Shown: piece by piece, positions 1 to 11,678 of the stretch | Numbering within the stretch: position 1 is the stretch's first letter | Layout: every line of letters begins with the position of its first letter | From: Daldinia sp. FL1419 | Taxonomy: Eukaryota > Ascomycota > Sordariomycetes > Xylariales > Hypoxylaceae | Assembly (NCBI GenBank): GCA_025201765.1 | Contig: MU623407.1 | Coordinates: 124,001 to 188,000, forward strand | Direction of reading: 5' to 3' | Length of the DNA: 64,000 nt | The notes under the pieces: model-generated | Databases searched by the model: none | What the model was told of the DNA's origin: nothing | What the model saw: only the letters and a program-made list of their open reading frames with translations | Made by a program: the position numbers and the translations under genes

Positions 1-3000
1 CTTTGATACCAACTAGCTGCTGCGCTGTTTCCTTGATCTCCTTGGCGTACTCGTATGCTCGCTGGAGCAAGTAATTGAACCGGTAGGATGGCATCGGAGC
101 CTCCATGTCGACCGAGAGGCCTCCTAGGGACGACGCGCCTAAACTGGGACTTCCTCCGATCAACGCACCTGGATCGATGGGCGGCTCAAACAGACTCAAT
201 ACCCTCTTGCGACCATTGATGTCAAGCCCATGGCGAATGTTGTATAAGCGGTCGTCGATTAGGTTCCTAAGGGCAACCAATGCCGGATTGGCCGGGGTGC
301 AGAAGTAGTCTGTACGCAGGAATCCAAGATACCTGTTATTGATTTCGCCCCTCTGGTCGTCCGGACCGGGGATCCCAAAGAATGGGAACTCCAGTCCAAT
401 ATCGACCTTGAGGTTGCTGTTGGGATCCAGATTGTCCTTGATCTTCTGGTATGTCATGACAGCGGGCTTGCCTAGACGTGGCGTTACCTCTGGCTGGGGC
501 CCGAATACTTGAGAGGCCTCGGTGTATCGCTGCAGCGCAAGCGGGAGGCTTTCAAGTGTATCCTGGCGGAAATACTCATCTCCCGCCGCTATTAGGATCT
601 CGATGTATTTCATGGCGATGCGGAACATGTAAGCCGAAGGCTTCCCCCTGGCGGCGGCATGCACGTTGCTTTTACTCTCCAGCCACTCATCCTGTGTCAT
701 CCTTTTCTTCCAATCGAGGTCAAAGGTTGGCCCTCTTCCGGTCCGTACCTGCTCGTCCCGAAATGGCGGAAAGGACCAGGCCTCCTCGACTTTCCCACCG
801 ACAATGGTAGGATCAAAAACGAGACGGGCCACCGAAAGTGCGAGCTCGTATTGCTGCGCGGCTAGAAGACGCTCTATCAACAAAGATGGGATATGTACGC
901 CAAGCTCCCAGTTGTATATGGCAAACGGCGTAGATAGTTCGTGGGGCAGTGCTGAGTTACGCCGGCCAAAGATGTCGTGGCTATAGTCGCCTGTTGTGGG
1001 CTTACCGTCTGGCGAATATTTAAACGCCCTAAGAGTTGCAAAGAGAGGTTTGAGGCCCCTTTCCGAATTCATGTCTTTGAGGAGCATAGGGTTGACGAAG
1101 TCGCTGATGTTTTCTGTCTTCAGCCTCTGGCCCTCCAATTGGTCGGTTGCGTCACGAGGGTCCAGTTCATACATTTCGTAGTCCGGGGGAAAAGAGAACA
1201 TGGTCTCCGACTTTCCTTCATCTGACGACTCTACGATGAATCCCGTCGGGGCACCATAATTAATTTTATCAAACGACATGACCAGCCTATGTGACATGGT
1301 CTTCTTGTTCCGCTTCTTCTTCGTAGGGATCAACGGCTGTGGCTTCGTATCAGAAAAGACGCCTACCTGAGGACGGGCACCCCAGTTCTCGCCTTGTCTG
1401 CTAACGAATTTGGAAAACTCTAGCCGGTAAATAGGCGCTATGTCATTAAAGACAGGGGCATCTACTGATGAAGCCGGATAATTTCCTCCGTCCACCAAGA
1501 CCAGTTGTTGGTCGCGTAACTCGAAGTGTCCTAACACCTCCATAGCGGATTTGATAACCCGCCCAACCTGGACTCGTAGAATATCTTTGTCTCTCGTGTC
1601 GATTTGGAACTGTAGACCGGAGATATCTGGCAGGAGCTTGTCCTCTTCGATGATACAGAGCGCCGACTGGCATGCCTTCTTGTTGGTCCATTTACCGTTC
1701 TGGAGTTCAATATATCCGAGGCGCAGCTCCCAGTGCCGTTGGGCGTTAGAGGGAGGCACCATTTTCTGAAGGTATTTAATCATTGGGTCGTCAGTAGTGT
1801 CATCATCATTTCCTCCTGTCGACTCCACGTCTTTCTTCTTGGACATCACCTCGGGGAGGAAAACAAACAGTCGGTTCTTGAACATGGTGGGTACTATGTA
1901 TGAGCCCACTGTAGGAAGCTTGTTCCCGGCGCCGTCCACATCCTGTACGGGAATATCGACATTCATTCTGCTCCATGGCGTCCAATAGGCTATTATGTTG
2001 ACGTCCGACCCGCCTAGCTGTAGTTTACGATAATAAAACACAGCAGGGCTCGTCCGCGTGCGAGCAAAGACGTGGAACTCGGAGTCATAGGCGATATCCT
2101 CCTCGCCTTTGCCGACTGAAGTTCTCTTATCTTGCCTTTCCCACAGGTACCCTTCGACTTGAAGGTCGGCAACCTCGTTGACACGATACACGTAATCTTT
2201 GACCAAGGACGTGATACTGTCCATGTCTAGTTTAGTCTCCATGACTGCTGACTCTAGAGCTAGATACTGTTCCGTTTTGTCGTCCCGCAACGTCGGGTCC
2301 AACCAATTTTCGGGGTAGAAGAACGCCTTCTGCCTTGCTTCCCAGAGACGGTAGCGCAACATCGCATCCAAGTCGCTACCCATGAGCTGTAGGCGGGCTG
2401 TGTCATCTACCCCATAGACATTTTCTGCCCCGAGTATGCAGCGCTGGACGAAAAGCTGGACCGTGGATATGGCTTGCTTTATTCGGGAGGTCTGAAGCTC
2501 AGGCCCCATTTCTACGTCGCAGAGGAAGTAGCCAAACAGCTTTTCTGCGGTTGTAGCATAGCTGTGAACCCTATACTTATCCGACAGCAGACATTGTACC
2601 AAGGCATTTCTTTGGCCGTCACGGATCTCGTCGCTAGCCAAGGATAGCGCCGTCGGCCCATTCCTAAGTGAAGTTGACGACAATCTAGACTGCGTAGCCG
2701 ACCGGAATATGGCCGCATATTCAAAGTCCTTGCTGGCTATGGTATGATCAGGTCCTGGCATCACGGGCTCGGATGTGGTAAAAAGCGATTCCAGCGATAT
2801 GGTGGGGAAGTTGACCTTTTTCATGAACCGTAGAGATTCCCTCATCTCGAAGAGTGCCGATACGCTCTTGAATCGCTGTTTACGTGACTCCTCGCTGAGG
2901 TTTGGGTATTTCGCCGCGAGGTAACCCGAGCATATCTGCTCTGGCCATGCCGACACGCTAGCGATGCGTGACGACAATGATTCGTCCTCATTCTGCGTTG

Positions 3001-6000
3001 AGGCGAAGAGCCATCTGTACAGTTCGATGAGCGGCCTCTTTGGCATGCTGCGGCTAACCTCATCCCTTATAAGCTGGTATTTCTCCAATTGTCGAATATT
3101 ATCGAGAGTGAGAGCATCGAAGTTGAAGTGATCCATGCGATTCCAGAACTCGATCTCCGTCACCTCCAGTACGAAGTGGTTTACAACGTACGACAACTGC
3201 ATTAACTTCGTCACAACAGCTCCTGTATTCGTCACTAGCTGGCCGTCGACGAGAGTGTCTGTCGTGAAGCTTGCCGGCGCTATCCCGGTAGCCCCCTGTG
3301 CAGCCCACGTCAATCCGGTCACATCCCCACCATATTGGATTTCATACCATTTCCCGCCCAGTAAGCGGCCGCTAACGGCTGTGTACACGTTCGACGAAAC
3401 TCTATTAAATGCCAACCGCTCTCCATCTATCCATAGTGGTGCCGGATCTTTGCCCGCTCCCACGGAGATGGTAAAAACGTAAGCAGCCGTCGTCGGCGGG
3501 CGAAAATAGCCATTGAAAAGCGCGACACTGGCGGATGATGAATTCCCTATTCGCAACAGGATGTCCATTCCAGAGCTTATAGAGACATCATCTGGTAGTA
3601 TTTCTGCGTGTTTAATGATATCTGATAAGAGAAATCGCAACATGGTCGAGTCAAGCTCGGGGAGGAACTGCCTGAGAGAAGTCACAATAAGCTCTTGCTT
3701 CTGAGTTCGCTCCACGATGGGTGTCATGGTGACAATAAAAAGCCTATATCGGCGTGCGGCCTGTTCCATTTCATCCTCTTCAGAGTTACTCGTCAGTCCT
3801 CGGAACAGGTCACGCGCGCTCTTTTCGCCGAGGACAGGACTAAAATACTGAATGAAAATGGGATCCTCGCCAACAGGGGGTTCAGGCGCCTTGGCTGGAT
3901 CTTCCAGGAAACCGACGATCTTCTGGGCTTCTTCCTTCCCCAACAGACTGCTACATATCACGGAGGCTCTTGAGACTAGGTCTCCTTCTATTGAAGGTTC
4001 GCTCTGTATCGTGCCCGGCATAGAAAGGATCGTGTTTGTGATGTCGATGGCCTTGTCCAAGGTCATGTTCATACTCTCGTCAGAGGAGCTAGACACTCCA
4101 TTAATGGCGAATAATAGCTCGGTGAGGGAGAATGTTGATGAGCTCGGCTGTTCTGGCTTGAAGTACTCTATAACAGCCAGAGTCGTCGCTGGATCTTTCA
4201 AAAGATCAAATTGGCGGTCGAAGATCGACACGAATCCTTCATAATCAAGAGGAGATATCCCCAGTATCGTGCACAAGAGAGAAATCCTGTATAATTGAGA
4301 TATGTTCGCTAGGGATAGCTGGTCCGTCATCTGCGAATAGAGTTTGATAGACTCGTACTCCTCGGGCGTGATCTGTAACACCGGTAGGATCAGGTGTACG
4401 TAGTCGGAGAGCTTTGTGTCGCCCTTACCTGCGAGCTTGTCTGGAAGAAATACATCCGTTTCACCCTCATATGGCTTGCAAAAGAGTCTATAATAGAGAG
4501 AGCTGTTGTTATAGGCGTTTATATCTCCCCACAGAGGTTGCAGCTTTGACGGCGCCATGCCGGTTATATCTACTAACCGCTTGACCGCTGCCAGGTGGCC
4601 GAGGGACTCGGTATCAAAGGGCAAGCTTCCCAGGGTAATGAGGGTAGAGTATAGGGAGTCCAGCTCCTCTATGGGCCACTGAAGTTTATTTTTAAGTCGC
4701 ATAAACGCCTGGATCTGGTTGCAAAGCGTGGGATCAATGATGTTCTCTGTTGCCCCTGCGGCCTTCAAGGGGATCTGCCAGATCCGCATATCGTCCAAGT
4801 ATCCGTCAAACTTGGTAGTCCGGTCCTTATTCAGAATGACGAGGCGCTTGGCTAAGAAACTCGTCTTTAACAGGCTCAAGAGGCCGGCGAAGTCTAGGCC
4901 GCTACGTGGTAGGAACTGGGCTTTGACATTGGTTAGTCCGGAGGGCTCAGTCATCTCCGTATTGCTTGCGTAGCCCCAGTACTGGTACCCGCGTTTGAGG
5001 CCGATCTGCTTTTGGTAGTCCTCTAAGCTCAAACTTCGGCCAGAATCGAGCAATGTTTGGTAGCTATAGTAGCTCTCGTTAGTCACTGCAACGTAGTCCT
5101 CGTGCTGCAAGCCTAACACTTCAGCGGCAATAGCACGATCGGAAACGGACGCTGCCCTAAAAAAGTCCACGGGCGCCTTTTCAATCCTATCAAGGGACCT
5201 GAAGGTACTTAGTAGCTGATACCTCGAGGCTCCAGCAAGCTTAAGGTAGGCTCTGATACTGTGCATCGCCTGGTTATAGGGGAAAACGTTCATAGGGAAC
5301 ACCATGTCACCCACAACCTTCTCGTAGACAACATAATTCGTATTTCTTGGCTGAGACAGATACATGTCGTCGTTGTCGTCTTCTCCCATGTTAGGGATCG
5401 GGGTAGGTGGCAAAGAGCCGGCCTTTGCCAGAGTCGCCTCCATCACTTCGTTTACGAGATCAAGGTAAGGAATGAGAATCTTCGTATTGGCGCACGAGAG
5501 CTCCAGCAGACTGAGATCTGCTCTCCTTTCGAAGAGTTTATCCCGTAGAGATTTCGAATCCGCGCCCTTGACCTTGTCCAGCTCTTCCAGTAGATTGACG
5601 AAGTACGCAGCGGGGCTGAAGACCGAAGCACACTCGACACACCCCATACCCCCAAGACCGAACATGGTGCTGAAATTGATCTCTTCCTGGTCGCTCTTCG
5701 CTGACACGTTGCCGGAGCTAGGAGCAGATTCCCCTCCGGACCCCTTTTTATCGTCCGCGGCCGCTATGGCCACATCGGCAATGCCGCTCGTCCCTCGGGC
5801 TTTGAGAGCTTCGGCCCAGAGACGTTCCTCGGTCACATCAATCATCAATGCTCTCGTGACAATTCTACCAGCTCGGTCGGGTGCTACCCCGGCGCCGGCT
5901 AGTTTACTTGCTGCGCTTTGCTGGTCTTTTGCAATATCTCCCGGTGAGGTGTATTTGCAATTGATAATAGCACCGATGTCTTCTGGCTGCTTCACTAAGG

Positions 6001-6712
6001 CCTGCAATCTCTGCAGTTGAGTGAGAAATGCTTTCATGTCTTCGGCTTGGTCGGCGGTGACCCCTGCTAGCTCCATGATAGGCACCTCATGCTCTCCCTG
6101 TTTGATTTTCGCATCAAACACCCCCTTAACGGATTCCTTTGAGATGTTAAACCCTAGTGCCTCCGATGCCAGCCTTAGGAATGTCGTAACTTTCCCCGTT
6201 AATTTTTCTGGCTCTTTGATTATGCTGGCATTGATGAGCCCAGCAATTGCGGATGTCGGAATGCGCTTTAATAGTTGACGTCTGACAAGTGGCCACTCTG
6301 TGCCGACAGTCTCTGGCAGTGACTCGGTTTTGATGGCACTGAGAGATTCTACCAGGCGTTGGGGCGTTTGGATGAACTCTTTGAACCGAGCGCTGTCTCC
6401 CTCCTTGAAGACTGCACAAAGTCCGGAAGCACCGAGGAGCTTATAGAGCCAGGAGAATAGGGAAAGTTTGCCGTCATCATCAATCGAAATGGTCTTTCCG
6501 ACAACTACCGTCTCTACAGAGGCCAGGAGAGAGCCTATGCTCTTCCATTCTGCCTCTAGAAGTTTGAAGGTATCTCCTATCCCATCCAGCAGTACAGGTA
6601 AGACATTGGCGACGAGCTCTGCGTCGTCCTGTTGACTTTGAAGTGTTGCCTAATTCAGTTATCAGTACGGACTATCCTATGACCTGACAGGATCCCGAGG
6701 TTCACTGACCAT
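1..6712 (-). CDS. TcA-type subunit of a Tc (ABC) toxin complex, 3' end beyond the window
   Basis: About 2217 residues are visible and the reading frame is open from 6649 to the window edge; the C-terminal part lies outside. In bacterial Tc toxins TcA is the pentameric receptor-binding and pore-forming subunit that injects the TcB-TcC payload. Seen in order: the TcA N-terminal block with paired cysteines, the SPAAYFVNLL motif and an RRADLSLLEL stretch (about residues 335-410); a PA14-like beta module with LWIDGERL (about 1030-1110); the long helical shell region; and the conserved late block with YNWELGVHIP, FDPTIVGG and the GIPGPDDQRG..NNRYLGFLR stretch (about 1900-2150). The frame meets the edge at the start of what should be the pore-forming region. 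Start choice: an ATG at 6712-6710 follows an in-frame stop and is separated from exon 2 (from 6649) by a 60-nt intron (6650-6709) with a perfect TACTGATAAC branch site. The divergent neighbour is a P47-like gene. Family assignment is firm; the start is likely. Confidence 0.93.
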
Positions 6713-7788
6713 TCTAATCAGACATCAAGGTGCAAATACAAGTACTCGTTTGCCTCTTTTTGAACAAACAAGAGGCTACTCCTCACTATAACGAAGACAT
6801 GTCACTCATATAAAGCTAAGGGCTATACATTTTGGTTGTGCCATCCACGTGGTAATAATGCTGAAGTAGCTAGCAGTAGATGACCACTGAAGAGACAGAC
6901 CTGGCTCAGAACTATCTCAGAACTATCTCATGTTTTCCCATGGGGACCTCGAAGACCCCCAAGATCTCCCCAGCGGGTATTTTCGGCGTGACATTGACTC
7001 TCTTCGATACTAGAGTCATCCGAATCCATACGTAACTAGATTATGATCACCAATGGTCTGCTAGCACGAAATGTATGCATTTCGTTTCAGCTAACGGCAG
7101 ACTCAACCTGCAGGCATCTCGATCAATGTATCATGTGATAGATGCTCAACCACGACAAATATGTGTCACATACCTAATCACGAAGTCTAGATTTCAATCG
7201 AAGCTACCTCGACGAATGTATCGGTACTTGATGTTGATCCAGAATGAAGTACACTTGAAGCATACTAGTCGCGGCGTTCGAAGTGCGCCGGACGGCAACT
7301 GGGTGTTTTAGATCTACAGTGCATATGCATCTACCCTTTTCTTGGCAGCTGAACCTACCCAGGTAGGAACCATTATGCAATTCTAGCGTATAGTAATATG
7401 CGGTGTCTTAATAGTCGAGAGTAGTGCAGCAGCATGTCCCCGCTCGGTGAGGTAGCCAGTATGCACGTCGGTTCGGCTCGTCGCAGCTCAGCTCTCCACT
7501 CTCAGATCGCTAAGCTCTCCCCCTAAATCGGCAATCAACCAAAGGAATCTGAAAAAACGGTCTCCGTAGGGCATATACGGCCCCCTCATAATTCGTCAAG
7601 ATAGAGGTGTGGTGTTGGGGTATATTCCACGTGCCCATTGTCTTGTTCCTTACAAGAGTATAGCGAAACAACCAAGGTGGCATCTTGAGTCGGCCACCGG
7701 TCTTGACTTGACTAATACGCGTTGGCGTTATTGATGATCTAGGTTCACTCTTGTCTTTGAATTCCTCCGTTCAGCAACAACCGCAAAT
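6713..7788. promoter_or_regulatory. Shared divergent promoter region between TcA and the first P47-like gene
   Basis: This spacer of about 1.08 kb lies between the two start codons, so it must hold both promoters. Two CACGTG palindromes (6846-6851 and 7628-7633), one near each gene, are candidate bHLH sites. No convincing coding region is visible; the only ORF (7075-7311) has no recognisable family. That both genes are regulated from here is inference. Confidence 0.5.
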
Positions 7789-9613
7789 ATGAGGCAGACC
7801 AATATTTCTTCATCCGGTCAGGACTCCCTTACCAACATCAATCTGGATACTGTCAGTGGCTTCTATCATTGGGGTGTCTTCACCTACGACGAGAAGATCA
7901 ATCAGTTTATTGCACGAGCCTATGAGAGAACCCCGAGTTTGCAGACACTCAAAAAGAGGAGTAACAAAGGGTCAATAAATGCTGCTTTAGGTCCGCCGCA
8001 AATCACCATCCCTAGCGATGCGCATCTAAATCTGTCCCGGGTCCTGTACCAAATCACGTAAGTTAAAACTCATCTCGTCGATAATTTTAGTAAGATATTG
8101 ATTTGTCTGTTGTACATAGGTTCAATTCTGGGACCTTGGAATCCGCAAACAAAGGAACCACCAAGTTAGAAGGGTGGAAAATTGCTCTTATGTGCGATTT
8201 GGACACCAGTCAGGTCGCACTGAAAGATGGCGATGCAGAGAACAGTCCCGAGCGCGACTTTATCAAGAAGGAGTTCCGAGTAGGAGACGATAGAGAGCGG
8301 GCTGATCGTTTGTTCGTCGAATTGGCTGGTAGACTAATTTCTCCCCCCTATTGAGTAATGGTCCCATTCTGATCCCCGAACAGAGGCAAATTGGAACAGA
8401 CTTGACAATAGTTCGATGATCATTGACCCGGATACCGGTAACCCGATCTCATTCAATGATTGGCAAGACAAGGTTGGCGACGGGGACGACGAGGATGATC
8501 GGCCGGCCCTCTTTAAGAAACTCGTTCAGTCTTGGGCCAAATCTATACAGAAGGAATTTGCTACTACGCTAGCGATTTCTACACCACGATCAATTTCCGG
8601 TGCGTAATTTTCTATGCCATCTGTGTTAAGTCAAATTATTGTTTTACGCAATCTGCACTAGAGTCTTACATTGCTATGATAGACAGAAAAACCAGCTTAG
8701 GTGCGTACTAACCGCTTAGAATACACGTATATGACTTCTAGTTTATTCATATTTTTAAGCAGGCCCTACGAAATATTTGACGCAGATCTACGCATACGAG
8801 AGAGCTGACGAAGATGCGACTCGCAAGAATGAGACTCATTCGAATGCGCAAAACTGCCTCGTCTACCTGGGCATGAGTCAGGATGAACCCTTCCCACAAG
8901 CTAAGCAGCTGTTGTACCAAGGCCAGGTCCTCTCTACCACTAAGATGACTCTGGTCGCTGGATATCAGTTGTACCTAGACCGGTTCCTATTGCCCGCCCT
9001 AGCAAGATTTAACGCCGCAACCTCACTGTCTCTATTTGCTAAGAATGGCTGGGACTTTGCCTATGAGGTCGGCTTGGATGCATCGGGAGCAGGGGGTGAC
9101 GACGGATCGTTCCATTTCGCACGATCAGAGGATGGCAAAACGTACACGTATCATCACGAGGCAAATACGCCGGACACCCCGATCCAAAGCCTAGATGATA
9201 GGTCCTGGTGTCAGCCGGAGCATTGGAGTAAGTCGTCACTCTTTCTCTTTCTTCCCCCATTAATCTATCTACCTCATATGTGCAATACGAGACATTACTA
9301 ATGATATGAAAATGCTAGGCAAGACGACAAACACGTTCACTTTCAATGCTGGAAGCCACACTGCTACTCTCAAAGGCAGCGTAGATTATTGTCAGGGTGT
9401 GAAAGTTTCCGACAGTCAAGACATGAGCTCTAGCAACAACTTTTATCGGTGCGTATCCCACACGGAAGCGATTATCCAATCCCAAAGAGAGTTAGGATTA
9501 TTAACATAAGGGGTAACGATTATAGGAACCTTGACGCCAGTTCTTGGAAAGTGGATCTATCACTTACACTCAAAGATGGGATCTTGAGCTTCGAATTTGG
9601 TCCGTCTCTCCTT

Positions 9614-9649
<36 letters not shown>

Positions 9650-9933
9650 CACGTCGACATACCGCGTGCTAATTCAATCTTACAGCGGACTCCCTAGGCT
9701 CGTTTGAGCATCCCGCTTTACTGAAGTCTGACCTTCATAAAAAGGTGGCCGAGTCATTGCGGCGCAGCATCGACGCAGTCTCCAAGGGCACGGGAATCAG
9801 CATCCAGGACCCAGATCTACCCTCCTTCTGGGGCGCCAGGCCCCTCAGCACCGTGGGGCCCGTTCTCTTTAGTAGTTCTGGCGGAATTGTCTTGGCTTTA
9901 GACCAGGAGAGACCCGGATCAACGGAGGGCTGA
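7789..9933 (+). CDS. P47/OrfX-like (TULIP-type) protein A
   Basis: Seven exons give 536 aa: 7789-8057, 8120-8328, 8384-8599, 8763-9227, 9319-9448, 9526-9599, 9686-9933. All junctions are GT..AG and keep frame. The protein has no signal peptide or membrane segment. It starts with an amphipathic SGFYHWGVFTYDEKINQFI-type segment, followed by a PPQITIP strand, a YLDRFLLPAL helix in the middle and a TTNTFTFNAG strand later. This order resembles clostridial P47 proteins, TULIP-fold products of botulinum-type toxin clusters whose paralogues are needed for oral activity of some clostridial insecticidal toxins. It is a clear paralogue of the minus-strand gene at 11679-13855; the first five introns lie at the same positions and phases. 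A CA microsatellite sits in the last intron. The gene diverges from TcA. The P47 assignment rests on remembered family patterns and could be wrong; the paralogy is directly visible. Confidence 0.6.
9616..9646. repeat. (CA)n microsatellite in an intron
   Basis: About 15 CA units lie inside the last intron (9600-9685) of the P47-like gene A. The tract is likely to be length-variable between isolates. Confidence 0.95.
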
Positions 9934-10269
9934 TGACCACTAGCTTAGGTACCAGGCAGGTAGGTATGTACGAGGGACGAGATTAGGTCTGGAGAAGGTG
10001 GTCTTTGATGTATCTAAATTGTCTTTATGTCAATTAGGAAAAGCGAGAATGTCCGTTGGTAAATGATTCTTATGATTCTTACCAATCTCAATCTTATTTT
10101 TGCTGTTTCATTCGGAACTTTCCGCATTCGTAACTAGCTGCCGTGTCTTTAAACCCTTTCCTATGTCACGCGTAGCTCCGGCGCTGCTATTTCGAAAGTA
10201 CTCCTGTACCTAGGTACTTACCGTTAGTCGGACGTAAATAATTTCATCAACTAGCTGCTGTGATAGGTA
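9934..10269. other. 3' flank of P47-like gene A, no gene
   Basis: AT-rich sequence between the stop codon of gene A and the TIR element. It holds short palindromic stretches of the CCTAGGTA type that recur across the window. No coding potential is visible. Confidence 0.6.
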
Positions 10270-10620
10270 TGGAGGCCTATATGTACGACTTTGCCAAAAT
10301 CAAAATTTTGAGGCGACTAAACCTGATTTAGGAAAGCGTAGTCTTGATTTTATTGGCCAATACTTTAAATTTAATGATTAGTACTCGTGTTTTATATGGT
10401 TTAAATAAGTATATTCTTAATAATCATTCAATAAAGTATATTCATTGATAAAATGGGTAGCATATTGTTAAAATGAGGTTCAAATAGGTAGGTATTGTAT
10501 ATGAGGGCATTCGCACTTATCCTACCCCCCCAAAAAAAACCAACCAACTAAACAACAACAACCAAAACACAATTATACGAACATGTACGATACCGCTATT
10601 TGAAGCTATAGATACGTATC

Positions 10621-10694
10621 TTGAATTATGGTATCTTGAGTTATGGTATCTTGAATTATGGTATCTTGAACGTATCTTGAATTATGGTATCTTA
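10621..10694. repeat. Short tandem repeat, unit TTGAATTATGGTATC
   Basis: About five head-to-tail copies of a 15-bp unit with small variations (TTGAGTTATGGTATC, a TTGAACGTATC interruption) lie inside the TIR element. Confidence 0.85.
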
Positions 10695-10855
10695 AATTAG
10701 GATTAGGTAAATACGTAAAACCGTATATGCCCTTACGTGCGAATACCCTCGCGAATACCATACGAATATTGTGCGAATAGCCTCATGAATAGAATTGCAA
10801 ACACCACGATACGAGATGCCTTAGATACCTACCTAAGTACGTATGATCTATCATA

Positions 10856-11010
10856 GGTATTCAACCCATACCTAGCTATTCAAATCATACTTACCTAGCC
10901 ATTCAAACCATACCTATTCAACCATATCTACCTATTCAACAATACCTAACAGGTATTCAAACCATACTTATTCAACCATACTCATTCAACCATACCTAGG
11001 TATTCAAACC
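10856..11010. repeat. Degenerate tandem array of TATTCAAACCATAC-type units
   Basis: Roughly eight variable copies of a CCTA-TATTCAA-CCATAC unit, about 18-22 bp each, lie near the right end of the TIR element. Spacing and sequence are too irregular, and the units too short, for a CRISPR-like array. Confidence 0.75.
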
Positions 11011-11222
11011 AAATCATACCAAATGAGAATAATAGCACGTCAAAATGAAAATATGCTATGTAAAATCCTCTTTATGTGCATAAATACACTCAAACAATGC
11101 ATATGTATCCTATATTTTAGGTTTAGTACCCAAAAAAGATGGCTCGTGCGCGCCTCAAACATAATATTACCCTTTCTAGCCCAAAATCCTGATTTTGGCA
11201 AAGTGTCACATATGGGCCTCCG

Positions 11223-11678
11223 TAGATAGGTATCATGAAGAAATATTTTTAATTTTAATATATATTCATGTTACAGTACATAATTCTGACATTGCTTCAA
11301 TTGGTGTATGATAATTTATGACGTAAATGAGATTAAATGAGAATTTTATCACTCAGGGAAGTCGGGGGTTCTCCACGTGTCGACTTACGAAAAGACTTAT
11401 ATTAGAAAGCTAAGAATTTTTTTTAAATTTTTTTTTTTTTTTTTTTTACAAACACTAGACTCTCTTAGAGAATGAATCTTGGAGCCACGTGACGAAGGCA
11501 TGTGGGTCCATCTCACACCACGTGACATGCAGCAACACAAGTTCAAAGATATTATTGCATTAGGAAAAGGGGGAATTTCGAATTTCAACAGTCTGACTGA
11601 TTCATTACCTAACGTAAGGCACGGACTACCCCCACCAACGCTTGAAATACGCGTCCTCCAACAACCCATCATCATTTT
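11223..11678. other. 3' flank of P47-like gene B, no gene
   Basis: AT-rich sequence with a poly-T run (about 11431-11449). Three CACGTG cores occur (near 11375, 11483 and 11519), two of them followed by AC. The sites lie downstream of gene B, so a promoter role is doubtful. No coding region is supported. Confidence 0.5.

Larger units (their letters stand above)
10270..11222. mobile_element. Degenerate TIR element (MITE or remnant of a Tc1/mariner-like transposon)
   Basis: The ends form imperfect terminal inverted repeats of about 43 bp. Left (10270-10312) begins TGGAGGCCTATATG and continues ACTTTGCCAAAATCA. Right (11180-11222), read on the minus strand, begins CGGAGGCCCATATG and continues ACTTTGCCAAAATCA. 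Both ends are flanked by TA (10268-10269 and 11223-11224), as expected for a TA target duplication of the Tc1/mariner group. The 953-bp interior is AT-rich and repetitive with no transposase ORF, so it is non-autonomous or decayed. It lies between the converging P47-like genes. Confidence 0.7.

Noticed and set aside
10621..11010. CRISPR-like array
   Set aside because: Units are short, contiguous and degenerate without spacers, and the genome is eukaryotic.
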